From Falsiroseomonas tokyonensis (GTDB taxonomy: Bacteria; Pseudomonadota; Alphaproteobacteria; Acetobacterales; Acetobacteraceae), in NCBI RefSeq assembly GCF_019024325.1, contig NZ_JAFNJS010000007.1:1-64000 (forward strand): a stretch of DNA of 64,000 nt, given 5' to 3'. The position numbers and the translations under genes are program-made. The notes under the pieces were generated by a model. That model was given only the letters and a program-made list of their open reading frames with translations. It had not been told where the DNA came from and made no database searches. Below, one piece after another: positions 1 through 7,787 of this stretch. Positions within the stretch are counted from its first letter, which is position 1; each line of letters opens with the position of its first letter.

Positions 1-441
1 CACAACCCACTCGCGTGAGCCGCACCCGGCACAAGAGCCAAAGAGCAACCAATACTCTTCCCTCAACAGATATACAGCTTAAAAGAACAATGTCTCGTCC
101 GAGGCCAGAACCCTGACCACCGGCACCACCGCATCGCTGCGAGGGAGGAGACTGTCACCGAAGCGACGGGGGAGAGCATCTAGCGGATCGCTCCGCGGTT
201 TGCAACCCCGCCCTTTCCGGCGCCCCGACCAGAACCGTGTGGCTCGTCGTCGGTGGGCGGCTTCTACGGCCCAGGGCGGGGGGTGTCAACACGGGGTCAT
301 GCATTGCGTCACATGGCTGCCATAACTCCCAACCCCTTGACATTGCTGCCGACGTTACGTTGCGAAACTGCCTTTTCGGTTGACTTCATGACACCGGCCC
401 AAGAGTTTCCTTCGCGGGACCACTTGGGACATGACATCAGC
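1..441. other. Non-coding leader of the window
   Basis: No convincing gene lies here. The first ~110 bases are clearly more AT-rich than the rest of the window, and the remainder is GC-rich without a codon pattern I trust. A TTGACA hexamer at 337-342 could be a -35 element for the downstream peptidase gene, but the hexamer 17 bases later (TTGCGA) is a poor -10, so a promoter is only a weak possibility. The 5' end may be the tail of an intergenic region whose other flank is outside the window. Confidence 0.4.
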
Positions 442-1638
442 ATGATATCGACTTTGCGCCTCGCCCTTTGCCTTTGCTTGGGTTTTGCCGCGCCCGCGGC
501 GCAGGCCCAGGCATCGGATCCGCCGGACGAGGCGCAGCGAATCGTCACCGTGCGCCCCGGCGATACGCTGGGCGCGCTGCTCGATGATGCCGGGGTGGAT
601 GCCGCGGAGGCCCATGCCGCCATCGCCGCCCTCACCCCCGTCTTCGAACCGCGCCGCCTGGCCGTGGGCCAGGAGGTGGGGCTGCGGATCGATGGGGAGA
701 ATGCCCTGGTCGGCCTCGAGATCGCGCCGAAGCCTGGCCATACCGTGGCCCTGCAGCGCGCGGGCGAGGGCTGGTCGGTGCAGGAGGTCGTCACCCCCCG
801 CCTGCGCCACCTGGCCCGGGTCGAGGCGCCGATCAGCGGTGGCGTCTTCTCCAGCCTCACCCGCGCCGGCCTGCCCGCGCCCCTGACCCATGCGCTGATC
901 CGCGCCCTGTCGCATGAGGTGGACTTCCAACGGGACATCCAGCCGGGCGACCGCATCGCGGTGGCCTTCGAGCGGCTGCGCGGCCCGGATGGAGACCTGC
1001 TGGGCCATGGCCAGCTGCATTATGCCGCCCTCACCCTGTCCGGCCGGACGCTGGAGGTCTGGCGCCATGCCGGACCGGATGGCGATGTCGACTGGTATCG
1101 CGCCGATGGCCGGCCGCTGCGCGGCGGCTTCCTGCGCACCCCGCTGGATGGCGCCCGGGTGACCTCCGGCTTCGGCATGCGGCGCCATCCGGTGCTGGGC
1201 TATAGCCGCCGGCATGCGGGGCTCGATTTCGGCGCCCCCTCCGGCACGCCCATCTATGCCGCGGCGGATGGCACCGTGGCCTCGATCCGCTTCGAACGCG
1301 GCTATGGGCGTACCGTGCGGCTACGCCATCCGGGCGGGGTGGAGACGGTCTATGCCCATATGTCGCGCTTCACCCGCGGGCTGAAGGCCGGGGCGCGCGT
1401 GCGCCAAGGCGCGGTGATCGGCGCGGTGGGCTCCAGCGGCATGTCGACCGGCCCGCATCTGCATTACGAGATCCGCATCGCCGGCGTGGCGCAGAACCCG
1501 GCCCGGGTGGAACTGCCGGGCGGCGAGCCGCTGCGCGGGCCGGACCTGGTGGCCTTCCACCAGAGCCGGCGGGAGCTGGGCGGCCATATGGCGACCCTCA
1601 CCACCGGCCGGACCGAGGTGGCGCTGGCCGCCGATTGA
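442..1638 (+). CDS. M23 family metallopeptidase, exported
   Basis: Predicted secreted 398-residue peptidoglycan endopeptidase or divisome activator of the LytM/M23 class. A longer open frame reaches back to 253, but the ATG at 442 gives a classical signal peptide (MISTLRLALCLCLGF then an AQAQA cleavage region) and is the better start. Residues ~33-52 (RIVTVRPGDTLGALL) resemble a LysM/OapA-type N-terminal domain. The catalytic M23 barrel is C-terminal (~245-365): the first zinc-ligand pair is His258/Asp262 in HAGLD, and the HLH motif is His339/His341, so the zinc site looks intact. The enzyme should cut peptide cross-links in the periplasm during growth or division. It stands alone, followed by a hairpin-rich spacer and a convergent gene. 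The specific family member (MepM-like versus EnvC-like) cannot be decided; an active site argues for a true peptidase. Confidence 0.9.
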   Translation: MISTLRLALCLCLGFAAPAAQAQASDPPDEAQRIVTVRPGDTLGALLDDAGVDAAEAHAAIAALTPVFEPRRLAVGQEVGLRIDGENALVGLEIAPKPGHTVALQRAGEGWSVQEVVTPRLRHLARVEAPISGGVFSSLTRAGLPAPLTHALIRALSHEVDFQRDIQPGDRIAVAFERLRGPDGDLLGHGQLHYAALTLSGRTLEVWRHAGPDGDVDWYRADGRPLRGGFLRTPLDGARVTSGFGMRRHPVLGYSRRHAGLDFGAPSGTPIYAAADGTVASIRFERGYGRTVRLRHPGGVETVYAHMSRFTRGLKAGARVRQGAVIGAVGSSGMSTGPHLHYEIRIAGVAQNPARVELPGGEPLRGPDLVAFHQSRRELGGHMATLTTGRTEVALAAD

Positions 1639-1646
1639 TACCAAGC

Positions 1647-1669
1647 GCACAAAGGTTTCACCTTTGTGC
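1647..1669. terminator. Perfect hairpin after the M23 gene
   Basis: GCACAAAGGT (1647-1656), loop TTC, then ACCTTTGTGC (1660-1669): a perfect 10-bp stem starting 8 bases after the M23 stop codon. It lacks a long U tract on either strand. It may terminate transcription from the left-hand gene, or act as one member of an intergenic repeat. The gene on the right is convergent, so a bidirectional role is possible. Confidence 0.5.
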
Positions 1670-1685
1670 TCCTCAAACGCCGGGC

Positions 1686-1758
1686 GCCGCGCATCCGCGC
1701 GGCTTGGCTTCGCCGCATAAGCGGCGGGCCGCGGTCGCGGCCTCGGCCCATCGGGCCG
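1686..1758. repeat. Cluster of four consecutive short hairpins
   Basis: Four inverted repeats follow each other: GCCGCGC/GCGCGGC (1686-1703), CGCCGC/GCGGCG (1711-1726), GGCCGCG/CGCGGCC (1727-1742) and CGGCCC/GGGCCG (1744-1758). The first two are separated by TTGGCTT. A second intergenic spacer at 10806-10893 has the same order of four hairpins, with TTGGCTG in the same place. Six-base GC stems arise easily in this base composition, so the shared layout is the real evidence. Confidence 0.4.
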
Positions 1759-1786
1759 CAGGAGCTTCGTGCGGCGGGTGTGACGC

Positions 1787-3490
1787 CTATTGGCTGCCGG
1801 CCAGGCTCTCCTCCTCCAGCCGCACTTCGGGGGAGAGCCGGCTCGGCAGCAATTCGCCCCGCCGCTCCAGCAGCGGGTGGGCCACCATCGCGAAATGGGC
1901 GCCGATCCGGCGCAGGTCGCGCACCGCATCCAGCAGCAGCCCGGCTGCGGCCCCGCCCTCGGCCGCGCTGCGATCCGCGGCCTCCGCCATCCGGGCGAGG
2001 GCCAGGCGTTCCGCATCGCGCAGCGCCTCCTTCTCCCGCACCAGGCGGCGGGCGGCTTCCGCATCCTCCCGCATGAAGACCGCGACGGCCAAGCGCAGCT
2101 GCGCCTGCAGCCGCAGATGCAGCCCGGTGATCTCGGCCGCGATATCCGCCGGCAGCACCAGCCCCCGCCGCAGCCGCTTGGTGGCCAGCCCGCCGAGGTC
2201 GCGGTCCAGCACATCGCCGGCATGTTCGAGGGAGACGGCGAAGGCGCGGATTTCCGCCAGGCGGCGGGCTTCCTCCTCGCCCAGCGCCTCCTGCGGAATG
2301 CGCGCCAGGTAGAACTGCACCTGGCGGTGCAGCCGGTCCACCACATCGTCCAGCCGCTTGGCAGCCTTCGGCCCCTCCCGATTGCCCTCCTGGAAGGCGG
2401 CGGTGGAGGCGACCAGCATGGCCTCCACCGCATCGGCAATTCGCAGAACCTCCCGCGCGGCATTGGCGAGCGCCACGGGCGGCGTCTCCAGCGCCCCGGC
2501 ATCCAGGTAGCGCGCGGCGCCGGCATCCTCGGCCTGGGGCCGGTCCGGCACCCAACGCTCCAGCAGGCGCGACAGCGGGCCGAGCAGCGGCCAGGCCAGC
2601 AGCGCGGTACCGAGGTTAAAGGCCAGATGCGCCTGCGCCGCCGCCAGCGCGCCCACCGGGCCGAGCAAGGCGGCGGCCTGCGGCAGCACGGCCAGCACGA
2701 TCGCCGCCCCCACGGCGCGGTTCGCCAGATTGCCCAGCGCCACGCGCAGCCGCGCCCGGTCCGGCCCGACCTCCCCCGTCGCGGCCAGCAGCGGGTTCAG
2801 GGCGCTGCCGAGATTGGCGCCCAGCACCATGGCGATGCAGGCCTCCGCCCCCACGGCGCCGGAGGCGGCGAGCGCCGCGATGAACAGCATGGCGGCGACG
2901 GAGGAATGCGCCGCCCAGGCCAGCACCGCCGCCACCAGCAGGTTCGGCAGCGGCATTTCCGAAATGGCCTGCAGCACCTGGTGCAAAGCGGGGGAGGATT
3001 CGACCGGCGCCATGGCCTGGCCGAGCAGATGGAGCGAGGTCAACATCAGGCCGAGGCCGATCGCCACCCGCCCGATATCCCGCGCCCGCCCGGCCGCGCC
3101 GCGCCGGAAGGCCACCACCCCGCCCAGCACCAGCCCCGGCGCCAGCGCCCCGGTGGGGAAGGACAGCACCAGCACGATCAGCGCGGTGCCGAGATTGGCC
3201 CCCAGCATGCCGGCCAGCGCGGGCGCCAGCGCCACCCCGGCGCCGGCGGCAAAACTGCCCAGCATCAGCGCCGTGGCGGTGGAGGATTGCAAGGCGGCGG
3301 TGATCGCGAGCCCCGCCAGCACCGCCCGCGCCCGGCTGCCCAGCCCCACCCCCAGCACATGGCGCAGCCGCATGCCGAAGCCGCGCTGCACGCCGGACTG
3401 CACCATATGCAGCCCCCAGAGCAGCAGCGCGGCATGGCCGGCCAGTTCCACCAGCAGTGCTGCCTGCGACACCACCTCGATCCTTGTCAT
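1787..3490 (-). CDS. Na/Pi cotransporter family protein with PhoU-like tail
   Basis: A 567-residue inner-membrane protein of the NptA/PNaS (Na+/phosphate cotransporter II) family. The N-terminal ~310 residues contain repeated hydrophobic segments and the family's inverted repeat: QSSTATAL at 68-75 and a related AHSSVAAML about 130 residues later. The C-terminal ~230 residues are charged and helical, fitting the PhoU-like domain that bacterial members carry. Expected role is sodium-coupled phosphate uptake or export with cytosolic phosphate sensing. The gene is monocistronic, divergent from tspO (146-base spacer) and convergent with the M23 gene. No pho-box was recognised upstream. The substrate is inferred from family only. 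Confidence 0.88.
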   Translation of the reverse strand: MTRIEVVSQAALLVELAGHAALLLWGLHMVQSGVQRGFGMRLRHVLGVGLGSRARAVLAGLAITAALQSSTATALMLGSFAAGAGVALAPALAGMLGANLGTALIVLVLSFPTGALAPGLVLGGVVAFRRGAAGRARDIGRVAIGLGLMLTSLHLLGQAMAPVESSPALHQVLQAISEMPLPNLLVAAVLAWAAHSSVAAMLFIAALAASGAVGAEACIAMVLGANLGSALNPLLAATGEVGPDRARLRVALGNLANRAVGAAIVLAVLPQAAALLGPVGALAAAQAHLAFNLGTALLAWPLLGPLSRLLERWVPDRPQAEDAGAARYLDAGALETPPVALANAAREVLRIADAVEAMLVASTAAFQEGNREGPKAAKRLDDVVDRLHRQVQFYLARIPQEALGEEEARRLAEIRAFAVSLEHAGDVLDRDLGGLATKRLRRGLVLPADIAAEITGLHLRLQAQLRLAVAVFMREDAEAARRLVREKEALRDAERLALARMAEAADRSAAEGGAAAGLLLDAVRDLRRIGAHFAMVAHPLLERRGELLPSRLSPEVRLEEESLAGSQ

Positions 3491-3636
3491 AAAACTGCAA
3501 TATGGAGCCTAGACCTCTCCCGCCCGCTTGCAAACGGCGCCGGCCCGGCGCGGTTCGCCCAACACAGCTCGTGGAGCGCCCCGGCCGGGCCGCGAAGCCT
3601 GTGGACAGAGTGGACGCCCAAGTCCATCAAGCTTCC

Positions 3637-4155
3637 ATGAACTGGACCCTCATCCTCGGCGCCGTCGGCTGCCTGGCGGCCTGCTTCGTGGCAGCCTCCA
3701 CAGGCGCCATCTTCAAACCCGGCGCCTGGTATGCGGGCCTGCGCAAGCCATCCTGGAACCCGCCCAACTGGCTGTTCCCGATCGCCTGGTCGGTGCTGTA
3801 CCTGATGATCGCCGCCGCCGGCTGGCTGGTCTGGCGGGAGGATGGGATCCGCCTGCCCATCCTGGTCTGGCTGCTGCAGCTGGTGCTGAATTCCGGCTGG
3901 TCCGCGGTCTTCTTCGGGCTGCGCAAGCTGGGCTGGGCGGTGGTCGAGGCGGCGGCGCTGTGGCTGTCGATCCTGGCCTGCATCCTGCTGTTCGCGCCGA
4001 TTTCCACGACGGCCGCCTGGCTGATGGTGCCTTACCTCGCCTGGGTGACCTTCGCAGTCGTGCTGACCCATGCCGTCTGGCGCCGGAACCCCGGCCCGCA
4101 TCCGCGGATGCGGCGGGAGGAAGCCGGCACGCTGACCCAGCGGGCACAGGGCTAG
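3637..4155 (+). CDS. tspO: TspO/MBR family protein
   Basis: A 172-residue integral membrane protein with five hydrophobic segments and the Trp/Pro-rich features of the TspO/peripheral benzodiazepine receptor family (KPSWNPPNWLFPIAWSVLY and a conserved LNSGWSAVFF segment). The frame is open from 3502, but Met at 3637 gives the usual TspO length and N-terminus; no good Shine-Dalgarno precedes it, so the start is probable only. In alphaproteobacteria TspO binds tetrapyrroles and modulates porphyrin export and stress responses. The tail beyond the fifth segment is short and charged. No photosynthesis genes lie nearby, and the heme genes in this window are about 45 kb away. It is followed by a small hairpin and then the sigma-54-controlled gene. 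Confidence 0.9.
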   Translation: MNWTLILGAVGCLAACFVAASTGAIFKPGAWYAGLRKPSWNPPNWLFPIAWSVLYLMIAAAGWLVWREDGIRLPILVWLLQLVLNSGWSAVFFGLRKLGWAVVEAAALWLSILACILLFAPISTTAAWLMVPYLAWVTFAVVLTHAVWRRNPGPHPRMRREEAGTLTQRAQG

Positions 4156-4163
4156 ACTGTCGG

Positions 4164-4180
4164 CGGACCTTACAGGTCCG
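4164..4180. terminator. Short hairpin after tspO
   Basis: CGGACCT, loop TAC, AGGTCCG: a perfect 7-bp stem starting 9 bases after the tspO stop. There is no U tract, so it may be a weak terminator or an RNA-stabilising end. Confidence 0.3.
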
Positions 4181-4235
4181 GCCGGCGCCCCGCGACACTC
4201 GGCGCAAGTCTCTGTAAAATTTGGACGTTCCGAAG

Positions 4236-4251
4236 TGGCACCAAGGTTGCA
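4236..4251 (+). promoter_or_regulatory. Sigma-54 (RpoN) -24/-12 promoter
   Basis: TGGCAC (4236-4241), five bases, then TTGCA (4247-4251). This matches the RpoN consensus TGGCAC-N5-TTGCW, with the invariant GG and GC at the correct 12-base distance. Transcription would start near 4262, so the ATG at 4264 would be essentially leaderless. The ATG at 4297 would have a ~35-base leader with AGGAAA in the right place. PEP-CTERM genes are often RpoN-controlled through the PrsK/PrsR pair (established for the system; PrsR is not in this window). Upstream activator sites were not identified with confidence; GTAAAATTTGGAC lies just upstream. Confidence 0.78.
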
Positions 4252-4296
4252 TTAACCTGCGGCATGAGTCTTTTCATGCCTCAGGAAACATTTTTG

Positions 4297-5268
4297 ATGC
4301 AGCTGCGCAGCACCCTCCTGGCCCTTGCCCTGATCGGCACCGCCAGCATCCCGGCCGCCCAGGCCGGTCCCCTCACGGCCACCGAGATCCTGCGGCAGTT
4401 CAACGTCGTCACGATCGGGAATTTCGCGACCAATTCGGATGTCGAGGGCCGCACCGTGGTCGGCGGCAGCCTCACCGGCGGCGCCACCTTCTTCAACAAG
4501 CCCGGGGCCGCGGCGGGTTCGGAGTTCCGAGCGCTGACCGTCTATGGCAGTTCCACCACCGGCGGCCCGCTGAACATCGACAATGGCGGCGGCGTGACCA
4601 TCGCCGGGACGGCGGCGGGCATGACCAACACCAATGGCGGCGGTGGCCGGTCCATCGGCGGCGGACCCAACCCGCCCGCCCCGAACCCGCTGCCCGGCTT
4701 CGCCGAGACCTTCGTCGCGCCGCTCAGCGCCCTGTCGGCGGAGCTGGCGCTGATGACCGCGAACAGCACCCTGCCCGGCGCCGCCACCCCCGGCTTCCCG
4801 AACAACGTGCCGATCACGGCCAGCGCCGGCTCTGGCCTCGCCGTGTTCAACGTCACCGTCGCCCAGCTTTCGGCCTTCGCCTCCTTCAGCCTGAACCTGA
4901 ACGGGCGGGAGGGCGCGGTCTTCAACGTGACCGGCGGGTCCTATGGCGGCCAGGCCAATTTCCTGAACGCGACCTCCGTCGCCCGCGACGTGATCTGGAA
5001 TTTCGCCGAAGCCACCAGCCTCGACTTCCAGCGGCAATGGGGCGGCACGGTGCTGGCGCCGCATGCGGCGGTTCGCAACCACACGCCGATCGAGGGCAGC
5101 CTCTTCGCCGCCAGCTATGACGGCCGCGGCGAGATGCACAGCCAGCCGACGCGCCTGGATTTCGACGGCAACGCCCCGGTGCCGGTGCCGGAACCGGCCA
5201 GCCTGGCGCTGTTCGGGCTGGGCCTGGCCGGCCTCGGCCTGGTCCGCCGCCGCCAGCGCGCGGCCTGA
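4297..5268 (+). CDS. Choice-of-anchor A domain protein with PEP-CTERM sorting signal
   Basis: A 323-residue exported surface or extracellular-matrix protein. Start chosen at 4297 because AGGAAA (4283-4288) sits 8 bases upstream and because the sigma-54 site predicts a transcript starting near 4262. The N-terminus is a signal peptide (LRSTLLALALIGTASIPAAQA). Residues ~25-290 match the 'choice-of-anchor A' beta-rich domain (FNVVTIGNFATNSDVEGRTVVGG, then FSLNLNGREGAVFNVTGG). The C-terminus is a complete PEP-CTERM signal: VPEPASLALFGLG, a transmembrane stretch, then RRRQRAA. Such proteins are cleaved by an exosortase, which is not in this window, and are linked to exopolysaccharide or floc formation. 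The gene is alone in its transcription unit and convergent with rlpA (2-base gap). Confidence 0.9.
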   Translation: MQLRSTLLALALIGTASIPAAQAGPLTATEILRQFNVVTIGNFATNSDVEGRTVVGGSLTGGATFFNKPGAAAGSEFRALTVYGSSTTGGPLNIDNGGGVTIAGTAAGMTNTNGGGGRSIGGGPNPPAPNPLPGFAETFVAPLSALSAELALMTANSTLPGAATPGFPNNVPITASAGSGLAVFNVTVAQLSAFASFSLNLNGREGAVFNVTGGSYGGQANFLNATSVARDVIWNFAEATSLDFQRQWGGTVLAPHAAVRNHTPIEGSLFAASYDGRGEMHSQPTRLDFDGNAPVPVPEPASLALFGLGLAGLGLVRRRQRAA

Positions 5269-5270
5269 AC

Positions 5271-5873
5271 TCAGCGGCGCCCCCGGCTGCGGGGCGCCGT
5301 CCTCGGCGCGGCCGAAGCGCGGGCGGGGGACGCGGCGCGCGGCGTGGCCCTAACGGAGGCCCGTGCGGCGGCCCGCGGCGCAGCGCGCGCGCGACTGCGG
5401 GCCGCGCGCGGCACGGGGGCCGCGGTGGCCTGCCGCAGGATCAGGCTGGACCGGGTGGCCACGGCGCCGCTTGGTGCGGCGACCGCGCGCTGCGGCACCG
5501 CGATCGGCACCACCCGCACCCGCGCCGTGCCGCTGTTCCGCATGCCGAGCTGCCGTGCCGTGCGCGGGCTGACATCCAGGATGCGCCGCCGCGAATGCGG
5601 CCCGCGATCGGCGATCCGCACCTGCGCGGTCTGCCCCGTTTCCAAATTGGTGACCCGCGCGATGGTGCCGAAGGGCAGCGTTCGGCTGGCCGCGGCATCG
5701 GATTGCGCGTCGAAGCGCTCGCCATTGGCCATGCGCTGGCCGTGGAAGCGCGGGTGGTAGTAGGAGGCCTCGCCCAGCAGGACGCGCCCCGCGGGCTCAT
5801 CCCCGAAGGCCGGCGCACCACCCATGCAGGCCAGGCCCAACACCGCAAAAAACCATTTTCGGTGACCGGACAT
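5271..5873 (-). CDS. rlpA: RlpA-family septal ring lytic transglycosylase-like protein
   Basis: A 200-residue exported protein with a double-psi beta-barrel (~residues 35-125): GEASYYHPRFHGQRMANGERF, PFGTIARVTNLETG, then VRIADRGPHSRRRILDVSPRTARQLG, which carries the DRGP and DVS motifs of RlpA. In Pseudomonas, RlpA cleaves denuded glycan strands at the septum. The ATG at 5873 is preceded by GAGGGGG and begins a signal peptide; an in-frame ATG eight codons earlier is less likely. The last ~70 residues are an Ala/Arg-rich low-complexity tail in place of a SPOR domain, so septal targeting by glycan binding is not expected. The N-terminal Cys (LACMGG) is only a poor lipobox. Confidence 0.85.
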   Translation of the reverse strand: MSGHRKWFFAVLGLACMGGAPAFGDEPAGRVLLGEASYYHPRFHGQRMANGERFDAQSDAAASRTLPFGTIARVTNLETGQTAQVRIADRGPHSRRRILDVSPRTARQLGMRNSGTARVRVVPIAVPQRAVAAPSGAVATRSSLILRQATAAPVPRAARSRARAAPRAAARASVRATPRAASPARASAAPRTAPRSRGRR

Positions 5874-5930
5874 CGAAACCCCCTCGCTGTCTGTCACAGG
5901 ACAGGACGCGCGAGGGGCTCGATGGTTCGC

Positions 5931-6809
5931 TCAGTCGGCCCAGTAGAGCCGGGTGGGGTTGTCCACCGTCACCTGGCGGATCAGCGCCGGGTCGTCCGTC
6001 ATCGCGCCCAGGAGGTCCACCAGGTCGCCGTCATTCGGCATGTCGCCCGCAATATTCGGATGCGGCCAGTCGGTGCCCCAGAGGCAGCGATCCGGCGCGG
6101 CGGCCAGCAGCGCCTGGGCGAAGGGCACCGCATCCAGGAAGGGCGCACCGGCCGAGGAAATCCGCTCCGACCCGCAGATCTTCACCCAGGCAAGCGGGTT
6201 CTTCATCAGCTCCAGCAGCTGCCGGAAGGCCGGCTGGCCCACCCCGTCCTTCGCCTTCACCCGCGCCATGTGGTCGATGACAAAAGGGATGCGGATCGAG
6301 GAGATGGTATCAGCCAGGGGCACGATGTCCTGCGCATCCAGGTGCAGCACCACATGCCAGCCCAGCGCCTCCGCCTGGGTCAGCACGCGCTGGAAGAAGG
6401 CCATGTCCGGCATGCCGCCCAGGTGCCGCACGAAATTGAAGCGCACGCCGCGGATGCCGCCTGCATGCAGCCGGGCGAGCTCCGCATCCGTCACGCCGGG
6501 CTCCACCACGGCCACGCCGCGCATGCTGCCGTTGGAGCGGGCGATGCCGTCCAGCGTCACCGTCATGTCGCTGCCGTGGCAGGAGGCATGGACGATGACG
6601 GCACGCGAAACGCCGAGTTTTCGGTGCAGCGCCACCAGCCCCTCGAAGGGCGCGTCGGGCGGCGTATAGGCGCGGTCCTCGGCATAGGGAAAGACGGCGC
6701 CGGGGCCGAAGACGTGGCAGTGGCTGTCGCAGGCGCCGGGCGGCAGCACCAGGCGCGGGGTGCGGGTATCGGGGTCCGGGCCCTTGCAGGTGGGGATGTC
6801 TTTCTTCAC
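5931..6809 (-). CDS. ligI: Amidohydrolase, LigI-like 2-pyrone-4,6-dicarboxylate lactonase
   Basis: A 292-residue TIM-barrel amidohydrolase (COG3618). The sequence from PPGACDSHCHVFGP through VIVHASCHGSD, RGVRFNF and WGTDWPHPN follows 2-pyrone-4,6-dicarboxylate hydrolase (LigI) closely. His30/His32 form the HxH motif and Asp247 occupies the position of the catalytic Asp of the family. LigI hydrolyses PDC to 4-oxalomesaconate in protocatechuate/gallate 4,5-cleavage. The start is GTG, overlapping the upstream gene's stop as GTGA, so translation is coupled. It is the last gene of the 10.7-5.9 kb minus-strand operon, whose first gene resembles the next enzyme of the same pathway. The substrate assignment rests on similarity remembered from the family; a related lactonase is possible. 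Confidence 0.78.
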   Translation of the reverse strand: MKKDIPTCKGPDPDTRTPRLVLPPGACDSHCHVFGPGAVFPYAEDRAYTPPDAPFEGLVALHRKLGVSRAVIVHASCHGSDMTVTLDGIARSNGSMRGVAVVEPGVTDAELARLHAGGIRGVRFNFVRHLGGMPDMAFFQRVLTQAEALGWHVVLHLDAQDIVPLADTISSIRIPFVIDHMARVKAKDGVGQPAFRQLLELMKNPLAWVKICGSERISSAGAPFLDAVPFAQALLAAAPDRCLWGTDWPHPNIAGDMPNDGDLVDLLGAMTDDPALIRQVTVDNPTRLYWAD

Positions 6810-7780
6810 TGGCGCGGAATTCCTGCCTTCTCGATCACTTCGGTCCAGCGCGCGGTATCGGCGCGCAGCAGCTCGCCCATGGCCTGGGCCGTGCCGCCGC
6901 GGGGCTCGACGCCGACCTCGGTCAGCGTGGCGCGCAGGTCGGCGCTGGCCAGCGCCTCGTTCACCGCGGCGTTGATGGCGGCGATCGCCTCCGGCGGCGT
7001 GCCAGTGCGCGCCATCAGCGCATTCCAGGAGGCGACGTCGTAATCCGGCACGCCGGCTTCCGTCAGCGTCGGCACATTCGGCAGGTTCTGCGCCCGCGTG
7101 GCGGAGGTGACCGCCAGCACGCGCAGCGCGCCGGCCTGGATCTGGCCCATGATCGGGCCGGTGATTTCGAAGGCCGCATCGACATCGCCGCGGATCAGCG
7201 CCGTTGTCAGCGCCGGCGTGGCCGGGAAGGCGATGGTCTCGAAGCGCGTATCGCTGCGGATCTTGAACAGCTCGGCCGATAGGTTCTGGGTGCTGCCCGC
7301 GGTGATGCTGCCGATGTTCAGCTTACCGGGATTCGCCCGCAGCCGCGCCAGCAGCCCGGCGATGTCCCGGTCCGGCGAATTCGGCGCCACCACCACCGCG
7401 ATGGGAAAGGCGCCCATGGTGACGACCGGCGCGAAATCTGTCAGCGGATCGAAGGGCAGCTGGCGAAACAGCGCCTTGCTGATGGCGGTGCCGTTGGAGG
7501 CGACGAGCAGCGTATGCCCATCCGCCGGCGCGGCCAGCACCTGCTGGCTGGCGACGATGCCGCCGGCGCCCGGGCGATTGTCGATCACCGCCGGCTGGCC
7601 GAGCCGTTCCGAGATGCGCTGCGCCACGGCGCGCGCTGTGAGGTCCGCGACGCCGCCAGGCCCGAAGGGCACGACGATGCGGATCGGGCGGCTCGGCGCC
7701 CAGGCCTGGGCGCGGGCGCTGCCGAGGGCCGGCAGGGCCAGCGCGGCGCCGAGGACGGCACGACGGGTGGGATGGGTCAT
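6806..7780 (-). CDS. Bug/TctC-type tripartite transporter substrate-binding protein
   Basis: A 324-residue periplasmic solute receptor of the Bug family (tripartite tricarboxylate transport receptor). It starts with a Tat-like signal (MTHPTRRAVLGAALALPALG) followed by WAPSRPIRIVVPFGPGGVADLTAR, the usual family N-terminus, and has RPGAGGIVASQQVL in the anion-binding loop. Met at 7780 is preferred (GAGG five bases upstream); an ATG five codons earlier would overlap the preceding gene. The family binds carboxylates, which suits a pathway handling aromatic-derived di- and tricarboxylates. No TctA/TctB membrane subunits are encoded nearby, which is common for Bug proteins in this group. Confidence 0.88.
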   Translation of the reverse strand: MTHPTRRAVLGAALALPALGSARAQAWAPSRPIRIVVPFGPGGVADLTARAVAQRISERLGQPAVIDNRPGAGGIVASQQVLAAPADGHTLLVASNGTAISKALFRQLPFDPLTDFAPVVTMGAFPIAVVVAPNSPDRDIAGLLARLRANPGKLNIGSITAGSTQNLSAELFKIRSDTRFETIAFPATPALTTALIRGDVDAAFEITGPIMGQIQAGALRVLAVTSATRAQNLPNVPTLTEAGVPDYDVASWNALMARTGTPPEAIAAINAAVNEALASADLRATLTEVGVEPRGGTAQAMGELLRADTARWTEVIEKAGIPRQ

Positions 7781-7787
7781 GCGCGCC

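Noticed and set aside
337-365. Sigma-70 promoter for the M23 gene
   Set aside because: TTGACA is perfect, but the -10 at the right spacing matches poorly; not strong enough to list as a promoter.
1790-3640. 616-residue plus-strand open frame
   Set aside because: Antisense to the Na/Pi cotransporter gene and running into the tspO leader, with Gln/Arg/His-rich shadow composition.
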